DNA of 64,000 nucleotides from Mucilaginibacter agri. Lineage in GTDB: Bacteria > Bacteroidota > Bacteroidia > Sphingobacteriales > Sphingobacteriaceae. The notes under the pieces were generated by a model, which searched no databases, was not told the origin of the DNA, and saw only the letters and a program-made list of their open reading frames with translations. The DNA lies in the NCBI RefSeq assembly GCF_009928685.1, contig NZ_WWEO01000044.1, positions 372,001 through 436,000 of the forward strand, written 5' to 3'. Position 1 is the stretch's first letter. Each line of letters opens with the position of its first letter. Shown here one piece after another: positions 34,542 through 44,182 of the stretch. Made by a program: the position numbers and the translations under genes.

Positions 34542-35882
34542 TTATAAAGATTTATTAATAGCCCTATCTATCAACTCAACTATACCCTCATTTTTAACAA
34601 TCCACAACCCAAGCCTCTCATCTGTGATGCCACCTTTAAGCTTGTAACTGTGCGCCGGAACTTCATTCTCAAAGGATGTTTCCATAAACTTAAAATTGAT
34701 ATTGGATGTATTTTCTAAATCTCGTGCTACCTCTACAATGTGGGTTGAGATCGCAAAAAAAGTATTCTTTAAGCCGGCAAATGCCGAGATAATTAAAAGC
34801 GAAGCATCATAAGCATCTTTTACGTTTGTACCTCTGAACAGCTCGTCAAAAATCACAAACAGCTCTGGTGATTCGTTTAGCTTTTGTGCCACGTGTTTAA
34901 CCCTTAAAACTTCGCTATAAAAATGACTATGTCCGGTTTGAATATTGTCTGAAAGATTGATAGTTGTGATCAAACCTTTAAATGTACTTGTTTCCATATA
35001 AGCAGCCGGAACCGGGAATCCCAGTTGAGACAGGTAAACGGAAACTCCCATGGCTTTTAACAAGGTCGACTTACCAGCCATGTTTGTACCCGTAACGAAA
35101 CAGATATTTCGGTCAGTATCAAACTCAATATCGTTAATAACCGGCTTATCAATAAAAGGATGAAATAATGCTTCGAAACGAAGCCCTCTTTGCGTTTGAG
35201 TATTAATTACCGGTAGCCTGAAGCCTAAAAGTTCTCCTTGTTTACTTACCGATATAAATACATCTAATTGATAAATAATGTCCAGTAAAGTTTTAATACT
35301 ATCATGTTTCAAATGGCGGAATAAGTAATCGGCTCTGGTAATGTCCGTGCTGGTTAATTTCTGCTTTTGTTGGAGGTACCTTATTATTTCAAAATCTTTA
35401 TCATCCAAAACCCGAGTAATGGACAGATGGATAGCTTTTAGAGCCATCGGTAAAATATCGATATTGTTAGACGCTGTAAACTTGCTTACGGTATCTAACA
35501 ATTTCAAAACATTTAACACCCCTTGTTGAATGGTATAATATTCGTGCTCTTTATAAAACCGATTAGCTATCCACTGCAAAATACCTAACATCCTAGGAAA
35601 ATGTCGCGATCCATTACTTTGCGCTAAGTAAAACTCTGCAAAATCGCAGCTCGTTTTATCAATATTCAGTTCAGTACTGGCATTTTGAAAATAACGAAAT
35701 GTATCTACCCTATTCTGTATCTCAAATGCATCGGTTAGTGGATTATTGAATATAGATCTGAATTTTTCGCGCCCGCCAATAGTTACGGCCTTGTCGAAAA
35801 TATTGAAGACAGATTTTTGATTAGAGCCATTGTTGAAAATAGCCAGATCATTAAGTGTTTGATTATCTATCTCAAATCGCAT
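34542..35882 (-). CDS. Short MutS-related ATPase
   Basis: 446 residues. The C-terminal ATPase shows Walker A TGTNMAGKSTLL (about 264-275), the signature NLSDNIQTGHSHFYSE, Walker B LFVIFDELFRGTN, and STHIVEVA. The N-terminal half corresponds to the core/lever domains only; the mismatch-recognition domain I with its Phe-x-Glu is absent. It is therefore not the mismatch-repair MutS but one of the stand-alone MutS-like paralogs common in Bacteroidota, of unknown role. It is separated by about 60 bp from the nuclease lipoprotein gene upstream. Confidence 0.85.
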   Translation of the reverse strand: MRFEIDNQTLNDLAIFNNGSNQKSVFNIFDKAVTIGGREKFRSIFNNPLTDAFEIQNRVDTFRYFQNASTELNIDKTSCDFAEFYLAQSNGSRHFPRMLGILQWIANRFYKEHEYYTIQQGVLNVLKLLDTVSKFTASNNIDILPMALKAIHLSITRVLDDKDFEIIRYLQQKQKLTSTDITRADYLFRHLKHDSIKTLLDIIYQLDVFISVSKQGELLGFRLPVINTQTQRGLRFEALFHPFIDKPVINDIEFDTDRNICFVTGTNMAGKSTLLKAMGVSVYLSQLGFPVPAAYMETSTFKGLITTINLSDNIQTGHSHFYSEVLRVKHVAQKLNESPELFVIFDELFRGTNVKDAYDASLLIISAFAGLKNTFFAISTHIVEVARDLENTSNINFKFMETSFENEVPAHSYKLKGGITDERLGLWIVKNEGIVELIDRAINKSL

Positions 35883-35940
35883 AATATCCTAAATATGAAT
35901 ATTTGCCGGTCCAAAACAGAAATAAACTAAAAATAATTAT

Positions 35941-36540
35941 TTATTGAAGATCAAAGCCAGTTATAATAGTGTCCCGACGACTTTTACGTTTCCTGCTCCT
36001 ATGTTTGCGAGGCATATGTGTATTTTCATTATTTGTTTGCTTTAACTCCCGTTCGCCCTTTCTAAACTCCCAGGGTGGCGTTGGGTTGGTATCCCGCCAT
36101 AAACCTAACCTCTGTTGTTGGGCTTGTTGCTGGTAACCGGCAAGCATGGCATTATTTTTAGAATACTGGCTGTACTGCCAGGCGTAGCCATTTTTTACAA
36201 GTTCGTAATTTACATTGGTGCCATTTTCTAATATCACCAACGCAATTGTTCGGCCATAGCGGTCGTGCTCGTTACCTTGTAGCTTTACCCCTTTACCGAA
36301 GCACAAGTCGGATGTAAACTGTTTGGCAGCCTGGCCAAAAGCCTGGCTCTTTTCGGGGCAATCTATTTCGGCTAATCGAACGGTAACCATCTGATTGTCT
36401 TTAGTTAGTACCACAATTGTATCGCCGTCTTTTATCTTCACTACCTTCAGCAGATCGGGCTCTGTTTGAGTACATCCAAATACAAAGCTGATGAGGAGAA
36501 CTAGTGATAATCTTTTATAAGATTTAAGCTTCTGAAACAT
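35941..36540 (-). CDS. Thermonuclease (SNase-like) lipoprotein
   Basis: 199 residues with lipobox FVFGC (Cys23). The SNase fold starts at about 31. KDGDTI supplies calcium-binding Asp38/Asp40. The catalytic residues are Arg55 and Glu63 in VRLAEIDCPEK and Arg97 in DRYGRTIA. The C-terminus is a basic tail (HRSRKRKSRRD), which could bind nucleic acid. It would degrade extracellular or periplasmic DNA/RNA from the membrane. It is the second secreted nuclease in the window, after the EEP lipoprotein at 3238. Confidence 0.88.
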   Translation of the reverse strand: MFQKLKSYKRLSLVLLISFVFGCTQTEPDLLKVVKIKDGDTIVVLTKDNQMVTVRLAEIDCPEKSQAFGQAAKQFTSDLCFGKGVKLQGNEHDRYGRTIALVILENGTNVNYELVKNGYAWQYSQYSKNNAMLAGYQQQAQQQRLGLWRDTNPTPPWEFRKGERELKQTNNENTHMPRKHRSRKRKSRRDTIITGFDLQ

Positions 36541-36592
36541 TAATATTGGGTTGGCCCCAAATATGCAACAATAAAGAATAATCTGCCTATAG

Positions 36593-37081
36593 CTACTTGC
36601 CTTTCGAAACTAATTCTGGCTGTATTTTCCAGTAATTCTGCATCAGCTCCCCTACCCATTCGGGTTGCTTGATTTGAACGATTTGGCTAAACTCTTTAAA
36701 AACAGGTTTTATATCCAACACCGGCGTTCCATCTAGGGCATCGAGCATTTTTACCCATAAGGTGCGGCCTTCGCGCTCTATCAATTCAACACGGCATAAC
36801 CCTATATGATTAGGCCGGTCTTTTTTGCGTTGTGCAAAAATGCCCACCTTAGGCCAATTCTTATTTCCACGCGGATGGCCTGAGTAAACAATTTTGCTTT
36901 GTTCTACCTGGTCAAAATAATAAATGATCTCCAGATGCGAGAAACACTCCAGCCCATCAAAAGCATCATCTGGTAAGTGTGGTAGTAGTGTAATTGCAGA
37001 AATGGTATCGCCCCAAAAATCGTCGGTCGGGTAGTCGCGTCGGTTGTTTACAGTAGCAACCGGTTGTAGTAAAATATCCAT
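36593..37081 (-). CDS. TrmO-like tRNA (t6A37) methyltransferase
   Basis: 162 residues. It matches the TsaA/TrmO beta-barrel family: the opening PVATVNNRRDYPTDDFWGD, then FSHLEIIYYFDQ, SGHPRGNKNWPKVGIFAQR, and RPNHIGLCRVELIE. The family uses S-adenosylmethionine to methylate N6-threonylcarbamoyladenosine at position 37 of some tRNAs. It lacks the additional C-terminal extension of the E. coli enzyme and is shorter (235 residues in E. coli), so family membership is firmer than the exact substrate. Confidence 0.75.
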   Translation of the reverse strand: MDILLQPVATVNNRRDYPTDDFWGDTISAITLLPHLPDDAFDGLECFSHLEIIYYFDQVEQSKIVYSGHPRGNKNWPKVGIFAQRKKDRPNHIGLCRVELIEREGRTLWVKMLDALDGTPVLDIKPVFKEFSQIVQIKQPEWVGELMQNYWKIQPELVSKGK

Positions 37082-37134
37082 GATAAAGTGGTAAAAAGTA
37101 CCTGTTACAATTTAGTTACGAACTATTTTCACTT

Positions 37135-37168
37135 TTTGTTACAGGGAATTAATTTTATTATAAATTTG
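37135..37168 (+). promoter_or_regulatory. Promoter of the starch/maltose locus
   Basis: TTTG at 37135-37138 and TAAATTTG at 37161-37168, spaced by 22 bp, match the Bacteroidota -33/-7 consensus. Transcription should start near 37172, leaving a leader of about 58 nt before the ATG at 37230. Confidence 0.65.
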
Positions 37169-37229
37169 AAACGTGGCAACTGCTCTGGCTATTGCCCAAC
37201 CAATTACATTCCCGATAAATAAAATTTCT

Positions 37230-39089
37230 ATGAGAAAATCGTTACTTCTTACAGCCTCCTGCATACTGATGGCACTGGGATTACGTGCGCAAATTCCGGC
37301 TCTGGAGCGCGTAGAACCCATGTCTTGGTGGACAGGCATGAGCAATCCCAACCTGCAATTACTGGTGCATGGCAACAATATTGCAAGCCGCCAGGTGCAG
37401 CTTTCTTACCCGGGTGTTAAGCTCGTGGCAGTGCATAAAGTCGAAAATTCTAATTATCTATTCATCGATTTTAAGCTTTTTTCTGCCGCAGTTCCGGGAA
37501 CGTTCCCGATAAAATTTGTTAAAAAGGGCGAAAAGGATTTAACTTACAACTATACCTTAAAGGTTCGCGACCATAGCGCAAACCGGGCGCAGGGTGTAAC
37601 TAATAAGGACCTCATTTATCTGCTGATGCCTGACCGATTCTCTAACGGCGATCCAAGCAACGACGTAGTAAAAGGCATGCGCGAAACCGGCCTCCACCGC
37701 GACTCGATGTATAGTCGTCATGGTGGCGATATACAAGGTTTAATGAACCACCTCGATTACCTTAAAGACCTGGGCGTAACAACCGTTTGGATGACTCCCG
37801 AAATTGAAAACGATGAGCCCCACGCCTCATACCATGGCTATGCTGTTACGGACTATTATAAAATAGACCCTCGCTACGGCACCAACGAACTTTACAAACA
37901 ATACGTTGAGAAATGCCACGCTATGGGCTTAAAGGTTATTAAAGACCTGGTTCATAACCATATCGGAACAGAGTCGTACCTAATACAGGATATGCCGATG
38001 AAAAGCTGGGTACATCAATGGCCGAAATACACCAACTCTAACTTCAGGGATATGGCTGTGATGGATCCGCACGGTTCGGCGCTTGATAAAAAAATAATGC
38101 TTGATGGTTGGTTCGATCATCGCATGGCGGACTTGAACGAAGGCAACCCTTACGTGCAAAACTATCTTACCCAAAACCATATCTGGTGGGTGGAGTATGC
38201 CGGCATAGATGGTTTCCGTTTAGATACCTATCCTTATAACGATGCTGCGTACATGGCTAAATGGGCGCAGGATGTAAAACGTGAATTCCCTCGCCTGTCC
38301 ATCTTTGGCGAAACACTGGTATGGAGCGCCGCTAACCAGGCTTTCTTTGTACAGGGCGACAGGGTAAACCGCGGCTTTGACACCCATCTACCAGGCGTTA
38401 CCGATGGCGTTGTAAAAGATGCCATTATGGAAGCGTTAAACGGTAAAGAAGGCTGGACAGATGGCGTTGCACGCCTCTATGCCGTACTCGCTCAGGACTT
38501 TTTATACGAAGACCCTACGAGAAATACCATCTTTCTGGATAATCACGATATGAGTCGTTTCCTTTCGGTTGTTAACGACGATTATAACAAGTACAAATCT
38601 GGTATGGCCATGTTGATGACCTTGCGTGGTGTGCCGCAAATGTATTATGGCGATGAAATTCTGATGAAAGGTATTTCGAACCCAGACGGCCTCGTTCGCG
38701 CAGATTTTTCAGGCGGATGGAAAGAGGATAAAGACAATAAGTTTACCGCGGCAGGCCGTAGTAAAGAAGAAAACGACGCATTTAACTATGTGCGTACGTT
38801 GGCTAATTACCGCAAAAACACACCTGCTTTACAAACCGGTAAGCTAATGCAGTTTATACCGCAAAAGGGTATTTATGTGTATTTTAGATATGACGATGGC
38901 AAAACTGTAATGGTGGTTTACAACAGTAACGAAAAAGAAGAAAGCACCACCACCGATTATTTTGCCGAGCGAATTAAGGGCGCTAAAAAAGCCAAAAGCG
39001 TAATTACCGGCGAAACTGTTAACCTAGATAAATTAACAATACCCGGCAAATCAACCCTGGTACTAGAGCTTTTGCCATCCACCAAATAA
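37230..39089 (+). CDS. Exported GH13 alpha-amylase/neopullulanase (SusA-like)
   Basis: 619 residues from the ATG at 37230, which begins a signal peptide (MRKSLLLTASC, ending ALGLRAQ). An in-frame GTG at 37173 would add 19 residues before the signal. An N-terminal cyclomaltodextrinase-type Ig domain (about 25-115) precedes the GH13 barrel. Catalytic residues lie in IDGFRLDTYPYND (nucleophile Asp), SIFGETLVWS (Glu) and IFLDNHDMSRF (Asp). It cleaves alpha-1,4-glucans outside the cytoplasm. First gene of the locus; pgmB follows after 11 bp. Confidence 0.92.
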   Translation: MRKSLLLTASCILMALGLRAQIPALERVEPMSWWTGMSNPNLQLLVHGNNIASRQVQLSYPGVKLVAVHKVENSNYLFIDFKLFSAAVPGTFPIKFVKKGEKDLTYNYTLKVRDHSANRAQGVTNKDLIYLLMPDRFSNGDPSNDVVKGMRETGLHRDSMYSRHGGDIQGLMNHLDYLKDLGVTTVWMTPEIENDEPHASYHGYAVTDYYKIDPRYGTNELYKQYVEKCHAMGLKVIKDLVHNHIGTESYLIQDMPMKSWVHQWPKYTNSNFRDMAVMDPHGSALDKKIMLDGWFDHRMADLNEGNPYVQNYLTQNHIWWVEYAGIDGFRLDTYPYNDAAYMAKWAQDVKREFPRLSIFGETLVWSAANQAFFVQGDRVNRGFDTHLPGVTDGVVKDAIMEALNGKEGWTDGVARLYAVLAQDFLYEDPTRNTIFLDNHDMSRFLSVVNDDYNKYKSGMAMLMTLRGVPQMYYGDEILMKGISNPDGLVRADFSGGWKEDKDNKFTAAGRSKEENDAFNYVRTLANYRKNTPALQTGKLMQFIPQKGIYVYFRYDDGKTVMVVYNSNEKEESTTTDYFAERIKGAKKAKSVITGETVNLDKLTIPGKSTLVLELLPSTK

Positions 39090-39100
39090 TATTACAAAAC

Positions 39101-39751
39101 ATGACTGATATCAAAGCTTGCATATTCGACCTCGACGGAGTAATTGTTGACACTGCAGTTTATCATTATAAAGCCTGGAAACGCCTGGCCAACGAACTAG
39201 GCTTCGACTTTACAGAAGAACAGAACGAACATCTGAAAGGTGTGAGTCGGGTGCGTTCATTACAACTCATTTTAGGTTGGGGGGGCGTTACCAAAACCGA
39301 AGCTGAGCAAGAAGAATTGGCTACCCGCAAAAATACCTGGTATGTTGAAATGATAAACCAGATGACACCTGCCGAAATACTGCCTGGTGCGCTGGAATTT
39401 TTAGAAGCTTGTCGAGCTGACAGTCTCAAAACTGCGTTAGGTTCGGCCAGTAAAAATTCCATGACCATTTTAAACAAAGTAGGCATCGCCCAACTGTTTG
39501 ATACGATTGTTGACGGCAACCATGTTAGCGCACCAAAGCCCGATCCCGAAGTATTTTTAAAAGGCGCCGAAGCGCTGGGGGTTTCCCCTACCGAGTGTGT
39601 GGTTTTTGAAGACGCGATTGCAGGTGTACAGGCTGCCAAAAACGGTGGCATGAAAGCAGTGGGCATCGGATCGGTACAAACGCTTACGCAGGCCGACTTG
39701 GTTATCAGCGGTTTAAATGAAATGAGCTTAGCAAAGCTGAAAGAATTATAA
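39101..39751 (+). CDS. pgmB: Beta-phosphoglucomutase
   Basis: 216 residues of the HAD superfamily. The nucleophile/acid motif is FDLDGVIVDT at 8-17, with the cap segment containing HLKGVSRVRSLQ. Further motifs are LGSASKNS and VVFEDAIAGVQAA. It converts beta-glucose 1-phosphate to glucose 6-phosphate. The next gene encodes a GH65 phosphorylase that makes this substrate, so the assignment is strongly supported by context. Confidence 0.95.
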   Translation: MTDIKACIFDLDGVIVDTAVYHYKAWKRLANELGFDFTEEQNEHLKGVSRVRSLQLILGWGGVTKTEAEQEELATRKNTWYVEMINQMTPAEILPGALEFLEACRADSLKTALGSASKNSMTILNKVGIAQLFDTIVDGNHVSAPKPDPEVFLKGAEALGVSPTECVVFEDAIAGVQAAKNGGMKAVGIGSVQTLTQADLVISGLNEMSLAKLKEL

Positions 39752-39841
39752 TATATTGTGGTTACAAATATCAACGCACATTTACCCCACGTGCCTGTAA
39801 TTATAACCGATTTTACAATAAGCTATCACGATTAAAGAATA

Positions 39842-42154
39842 ATGAAAGATTACATCAAAGTTGATGAGTGGAAGATTATAGAAGAAGGTTTTGATCCTCA
39901 TTACAATAAGATTTCAGAAAGTATATTTAGTTTGGGTAATGGCCGAATGGGTCAGCGCGCCAATTTTGAAGAGGCCTATAGCGGCGAAACATTACAGGGT
40001 AACTATGTAGCCGGTGTTTACTATCCCGATAAAACCCGCGTAGGATGGTGGAAAAACGGCTATCCCGAATATTTTGCCAAAGTTTTAAATGCAGCTAACT
40101 GGATAGGCATCGACATCGACATCGACGGCGAGCAATTGGATTTAGCTGCCTGCACCATCCAACAATTTAGCCGCGAGTTAAACATGAAGGAAGGCTATTT
40201 GAAGCGTACGTTTACCGCCACTACTAAAGCAGGCAAACAGGTTTCAGTAGAGTCCATTCGTTTTTGCAGCATGGCCGATGATGAAACCGGAGCCATCCGC
40301 TATACCCTTACGCCATTAAACTTTGATGGTGAAATCGTAATCACACCCTTCGTAGATGGCGACGTAAAAAACAAGGATGCTAATTACGACGAAAAGTTTT
40401 GGGATGAAGTTAAAAAAGGCACCGCTGCTAATGGTGCATTTGTACAGCTTCGCACCAAAAAAACAGGTTTTGAAGTTGCAACCGGTATGCGGGTTAAAAT
40501 AACCCAAAACAATAGCCCGGTTCAGCCCGAATTTCTGTCGATACAAAAAGAGAAATACGTGGCGTTGCAAACTACAATTGAAGTCGTTAAAAATCAACCG
40601 ATTGTTATTTATAAATACGCGGCTAACGTATCATCGCAAAACTATGATGCAGCTACTTTACAGGATGTGTTGAAAGCAACATTGCAACGCATTTCCGATA
40701 AAGGTTTTGATACCATGTTAGCGGAACAAGCTGCAGCATGGGCCGAGAAATGGAAGCATAATGATATTATTATAGAAGGCGATGCATCTGCACAGCAGGG
40801 TATTCGTTTCAATATATTCCAGCTCAATCAAACCTATACTGGTGAAGATGATCGTTTGAACATTGGCCCTAAAGGTTTCACCGGCGAAAAATACGGGGGG
40901 TCTACTTACTGGGATACCGAAGCTTATTGCGTACCATTTTACCTGGCTACTGCACCGCAAAACGTTACCCGCAACTTGTTGCTTTACCGCTATAAGCAAT
41001 TGGGTAAGGCTATTGAAAATGCAGCTTCCCTTGGTTTTAAAGACGGAGCAGCTTTGTATCCGATGGTTACTATGGATGGTACCGAGTGCCATAACGAGTG
41101 GGAAATCACCTTCGAGGAAATTCACCGCAACGGAGCGATTGCTTATGCAATCTATAACTACGTGCGTTACACAGGCGATGAGGCTTATCTGGCCGATTAT
41201 GGTTTAGAAGTTTTAATTGCCATTGCCCGCTTTTGGTCACAGCGTGTTAACTGGAGCGAGGATAAACAGCAATATGTGATGCTTGGCGTAACCGGCCCTA
41301 ATGAGTACGAAAACAACATCAACAACAACTGGTATACAAGTAAATTGGCTGTATGGTGTATGAAATACGCGCTGAAAGTTGCGGAACAAGTAAAGACAAC
41401 TGATATCGCGAAATATAATGCTTTGATAGCTAAAATCAGCTTCAATGGTGGTGACGAAGCAACAAAATGGAATGATATTATCGAGAAAATGTATTATCCA
41501 TATTCAGAGAAGCTTGGTGTGTTTTTACAACAAGACGGTTACCTGGATAAAGAACAGATCTTGGTTAAGGACCTGCCGGCTTCGGATCGGCCTATCAACC
41601 AAAAATGGAGCTGGGACCGCATTCTACGTTCGTGCTTTATCAAACAGGCTGACGTGCTTCAGGGTATCTATTTCTTCGAAGATGAGTACGATATGGACAC
41701 TATCCGTCGAAACTTTGACTTTTATGAACCTCGCACGGTACACGAGTCTTCATTATCACCATGCGTACACGCCATACTTGCCGCAAAATTAGGCGACGAG
41801 GCACGTGCCTACGAGTTTTATCTCCGCACTTCGCGTTTAGATTTGGACGACTATAATAACGATACAGAGGACGGTTGCCACACCACATCAATGGCAGGCA
41901 CCTGGATGTCGGTAGTAGAAGGTTTTGGTGGCATGCGTGTTAAAGATGGCAAATTATCATTCCAACCGTTTTTACCAGCGAAATGGAACTCTTTCTCGTT
42001 TCATGTTGGCTTCCGTGGTACATTACTTAATGTTAAAGTGAGCAAAGAAGGCGTACAAATCACCAATAACTCTGATACCGAGACCACAGTTTTAATCTAT
42101 GGCAAGGAGCAGTTGGTGCAAGCTAACGCTGATGTTATTTTAGAAGCTCAATAG
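39842..42154 (+). CDS. GH65 maltose phosphorylase-type enzyme
   Basis: 770 residues, full length for GH65. N-terminal beta-sandwich (about 1-270) with SLGNGRMGQRANFEE, then the (alpha/alpha)6 barrel with STYWDTEAYCVPFY, DGTECHNEWEITFEEIHRNG and the catalytic-acid segment VTGPNEYENN, and a C-terminal sheet. No signal peptide: it acts in the cytoplasm, splitting maltose (or a related disaccharide) with phosphate into beta-glucose 1-phosphate and glucose. Kojibiose or trehalose phosphorylase activity cannot be excluded, but the amylases beside it favour maltose. Confidence 0.93.
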   Translation: MKDYIKVDEWKIIEEGFDPHYNKISESIFSLGNGRMGQRANFEEAYSGETLQGNYVAGVYYPDKTRVGWWKNGYPEYFAKVLNAANWIGIDIDIDGEQLDLAACTIQQFSRELNMKEGYLKRTFTATTKAGKQVSVESIRFCSMADDETGAIRYTLTPLNFDGEIVITPFVDGDVKNKDANYDEKFWDEVKKGTAANGAFVQLRTKKTGFEVATGMRVKITQNNSPVQPEFLSIQKEKYVALQTTIEVVKNQPIVIYKYAANVSSQNYDAATLQDVLKATLQRISDKGFDTMLAEQAAAWAEKWKHNDIIIEGDASAQQGIRFNIFQLNQTYTGEDDRLNIGPKGFTGEKYGGSTYWDTEAYCVPFYLATAPQNVTRNLLLYRYKQLGKAIENAASLGFKDGAALYPMVTMDGTECHNEWEITFEEIHRNGAIAYAIYNYVRYTGDEAYLADYGLEVLIAIARFWSQRVNWSEDKQQYVMLGVTGPNEYENNINNNWYTSKLAVWCMKYALKVAEQVKTTDIAKYNALIAKISFNGGDEATKWNDIIEKMYYPYSEKLGVFLQQDGYLDKEQILVKDLPASDRPINQKWSWDRILRSCFIKQADVLQGIYFFEDEYDMDTIRRNFDFYEPRTVHESSLSPCVHAILAAKLGDEARAYEFYLRTSRLDLDDYNNDTEDGCHTTSMAGTWMSVVEGFGGMRVKDGKLSFQPFLPAKWNSFSFHVGFRGTLLNVKVSKEGVQITNNSDTETTVLIYGKEQLVQANADVILEAQ

Positions 42155-42163
42155 CTAAAAGCT

Positions 42164-43981
42164 ATGATGAAAAGAATAACTTTTTTGATATTGGCCGCAT
42201 TGTTGCCTGTTAAGTTTGTGACAGCGCAACCCAAGGCTAATCATCCAAAAACTAAAAAACGCATGCAAACCAATTCGAACCATAAATTAGTGATATACCA
42301 GCTATTGCCGCGCTTATTTGGCAATGCAAAAACTACCAATAAATTCTATGGATCGATAGAAGAAAACGGGGTTGGCAAGTTTAACGATATTACCGACGCT
42401 GGTTTGCAGGAGATCAAAAAAATGGGCTTTAGCCACGTTTGGTATACCGGCGTAATTGAGCATGCTACGATGACCGATTATTCCGCCCATGGTATCCATC
42501 CGGATGATCCGGATGTGGTTAAGGGCCGTGCTGGCTCGCCGTATGCCGTGAAAGATTACTATGATGTAGATCCCGATCTGGCCGTCGATGTTAAAAATCG
42601 CATGACGGAATACGAGGCTTTGATTAAGCGCAGCCATGCTAACGGGTTAAAGGTATTAATGGATTTTATTCCTAACCACGTGGCCCGTACCTACCATTCG
42701 GACGTAAAGCCTGCCAGTGTACACAATTTTGGCGAGGATGACGACAAAAGCAAAGCCTTCGACGCGAGGAATGATTTCTATTATATTCCTGGTCAGCCGT
42801 TTAAAGTTCCGGGAGGATATAACCCGGGAGGAAATGATTTTCATAGCCCTTTAAAAGACGGCCATTTTGATGAGAACCCAGCCAAAGCAACCGGTAACGA
42901 CGCTTTCACGGCATCACCATCTATCGATGATTGGTTTGAAACCGTGAAGCTAAATTATGGAGTAGATTACGCCAATAACCGCACCGGGCACTTCGACCCT
43001 ATCCCACCGGTATGGCAAAAAATGTATGACATTCTTAACTTTTGGAGCAATAAAGGTATAGACGGCTTCCGTTGCGACATGGTGGAAATGGTACCCTTTG
43101 AGTTTTGGAATTGGGTTATTACAAAACTCAAAGCAGAACATCCTAACCTGATCTTCATCGGCGAAGCGTATAATAAAACCGAATACAGCAACTATATTAT
43201 TAAAGGTAAATTTGACTATTTGTACGACAAGATTGGCCTTTATGATGCCATTAAACGCTTAGTGCGTAATGAAGACCATGCCACAACCTGGGATATTAAT
43301 GCCATTTGGAACCACGATAGTAAAGGCATCGACGAACACATGATTCGCTTTATGGAAAACCATGATGAGCAGCGAATTGCCTCAAACGACTTTGCGGGCA
43401 ATCCGTGGTTAGCCGTTCCGGGGATGATTGTTACGGCAACGCTAAACAAAGGTCCCGTGATGATCTACTTCGGTCAGGAAGTTGGTGAGCCGGCTACCAC
43501 AGCCGAGGGTTTCAGTGGAGCTGATGGTCGCAGCAGTATTTTTGATTACTGGGGCGTACCAGAACATCAGAAATGGTTGAACAACGGCAAATTTGATGGA
43601 GGTCAATTATCCGACGATCAGAAAAATCTACGTAGCTTCTACAGCAAATTATTAAACACAGTAAAAGCTAATGAGGCATTAACTAACGGCAAGTTCTATG
43701 AGTTAATGATCGCGAATGAACACAACACCGGTTTCAATACCCGCGTATACATGTACCTACGTTATACCGACAACGAGAAGGTATTAGTAATAACCAATTT
43801 TAATCGCAACGAGCAGCATTTGAATGTGAAGTTACCAGCAGATTTATTGCAGCAATTGCATGTGAGCGGCTCGGTTAATTTTACTGATTTATTGAATGGA
43901 AGTTCATATAATACTAGTGACATTAATAACGGCCTCGATATTACGCTACCGGCAAGTAGTGGTGTGATGTTGAAGTTTTAG
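42164..43981 (+). CDS. Exported GH13 alpha-amylase
   Basis: 605 residues with a signal peptide (1-21, ending KFVTAQ). The GH13 catalytic set is complete: IDGFRCDMVEM (nucleophile Asp), IFIGEAYNK (Glu), and FMENHDEQRI (Asp). Between beta-strands 2 and 3 is a long loop (about 130-260) rich in Asp, Asn and His, larger than in simple amylases. It begins 9 bp after the GH65 stop. Probably cleaves malto-oligosaccharides in the periplasm. It differs clearly from the first amylase, so the two are not recent duplicates. Confidence 0.9.
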   Translation: MMKRITFLILAALLPVKFVTAQPKANHPKTKKRMQTNSNHKLVIYQLLPRLFGNAKTTNKFYGSIEENGVGKFNDITDAGLQEIKKMGFSHVWYTGVIEHATMTDYSAHGIHPDDPDVVKGRAGSPYAVKDYYDVDPDLAVDVKNRMTEYEALIKRSHANGLKVLMDFIPNHVARTYHSDVKPASVHNFGEDDDKSKAFDARNDFYYIPGQPFKVPGGYNPGGNDFHSPLKDGHFDENPAKATGNDAFTASPSIDDWFETVKLNYGVDYANNRTGHFDPIPPVWQKMYDILNFWSNKGIDGFRCDMVEMVPFEFWNWVITKLKAEHPNLIFIGEAYNKTEYSNYIIKGKFDYLYDKIGLYDAIKRLVRNEDHATTWDINAIWNHDSKGIDEHMIRFMENHDEQRIASNDFAGNPWLAVPGMIVTATLNKGPVMIYFGQEVGEPATTAEGFSGADGRSSIFDYWGVPEHQKWLNNGKFDGGQLSDDQKNLRSFYSKLLNTVKANEALTNGKFYELMIANEHNTGFNTRVYMYLRYTDNEKVLVITNFNRNEQHLNVKLPADLLQQLHVSGSVNFTDLLNGSSYNTSDINNGLDITLPASSGVMLKF

Positions 43982-43998
43982 AAATAGTTTTCAAAACT

Positions 43999-44100
43999 GT
44001 CAAGCTGAACTTGTTTCAGCACCCCACGCGCTGAGTATGCGTTATGCAAAGCACGTAGCTTGTCCTGTGGGATGCCGAAACAAGTTCGCATGAAGGGCGG
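43999..44100. repeat. REP-like intergenic inverted repeat
   Basis: Arms GAACTTGTTTCAGCACCCCAC (44007-44027) and its near-complement (44067-44087), matching at 19 of 21 positions, with a GC-rich loop between. It occupies the gap between the amylase and transporter genes and resembles dispersed REP-type elements. Confidence 0.55.
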
Positions 44101-44182
44101 CAATAAAGAGAAGAAAAACCAGTTCTTCCGTTCCTAATCAATGAGCGATTGAACTAATAAACCATAAATAAACCCTGATTAA

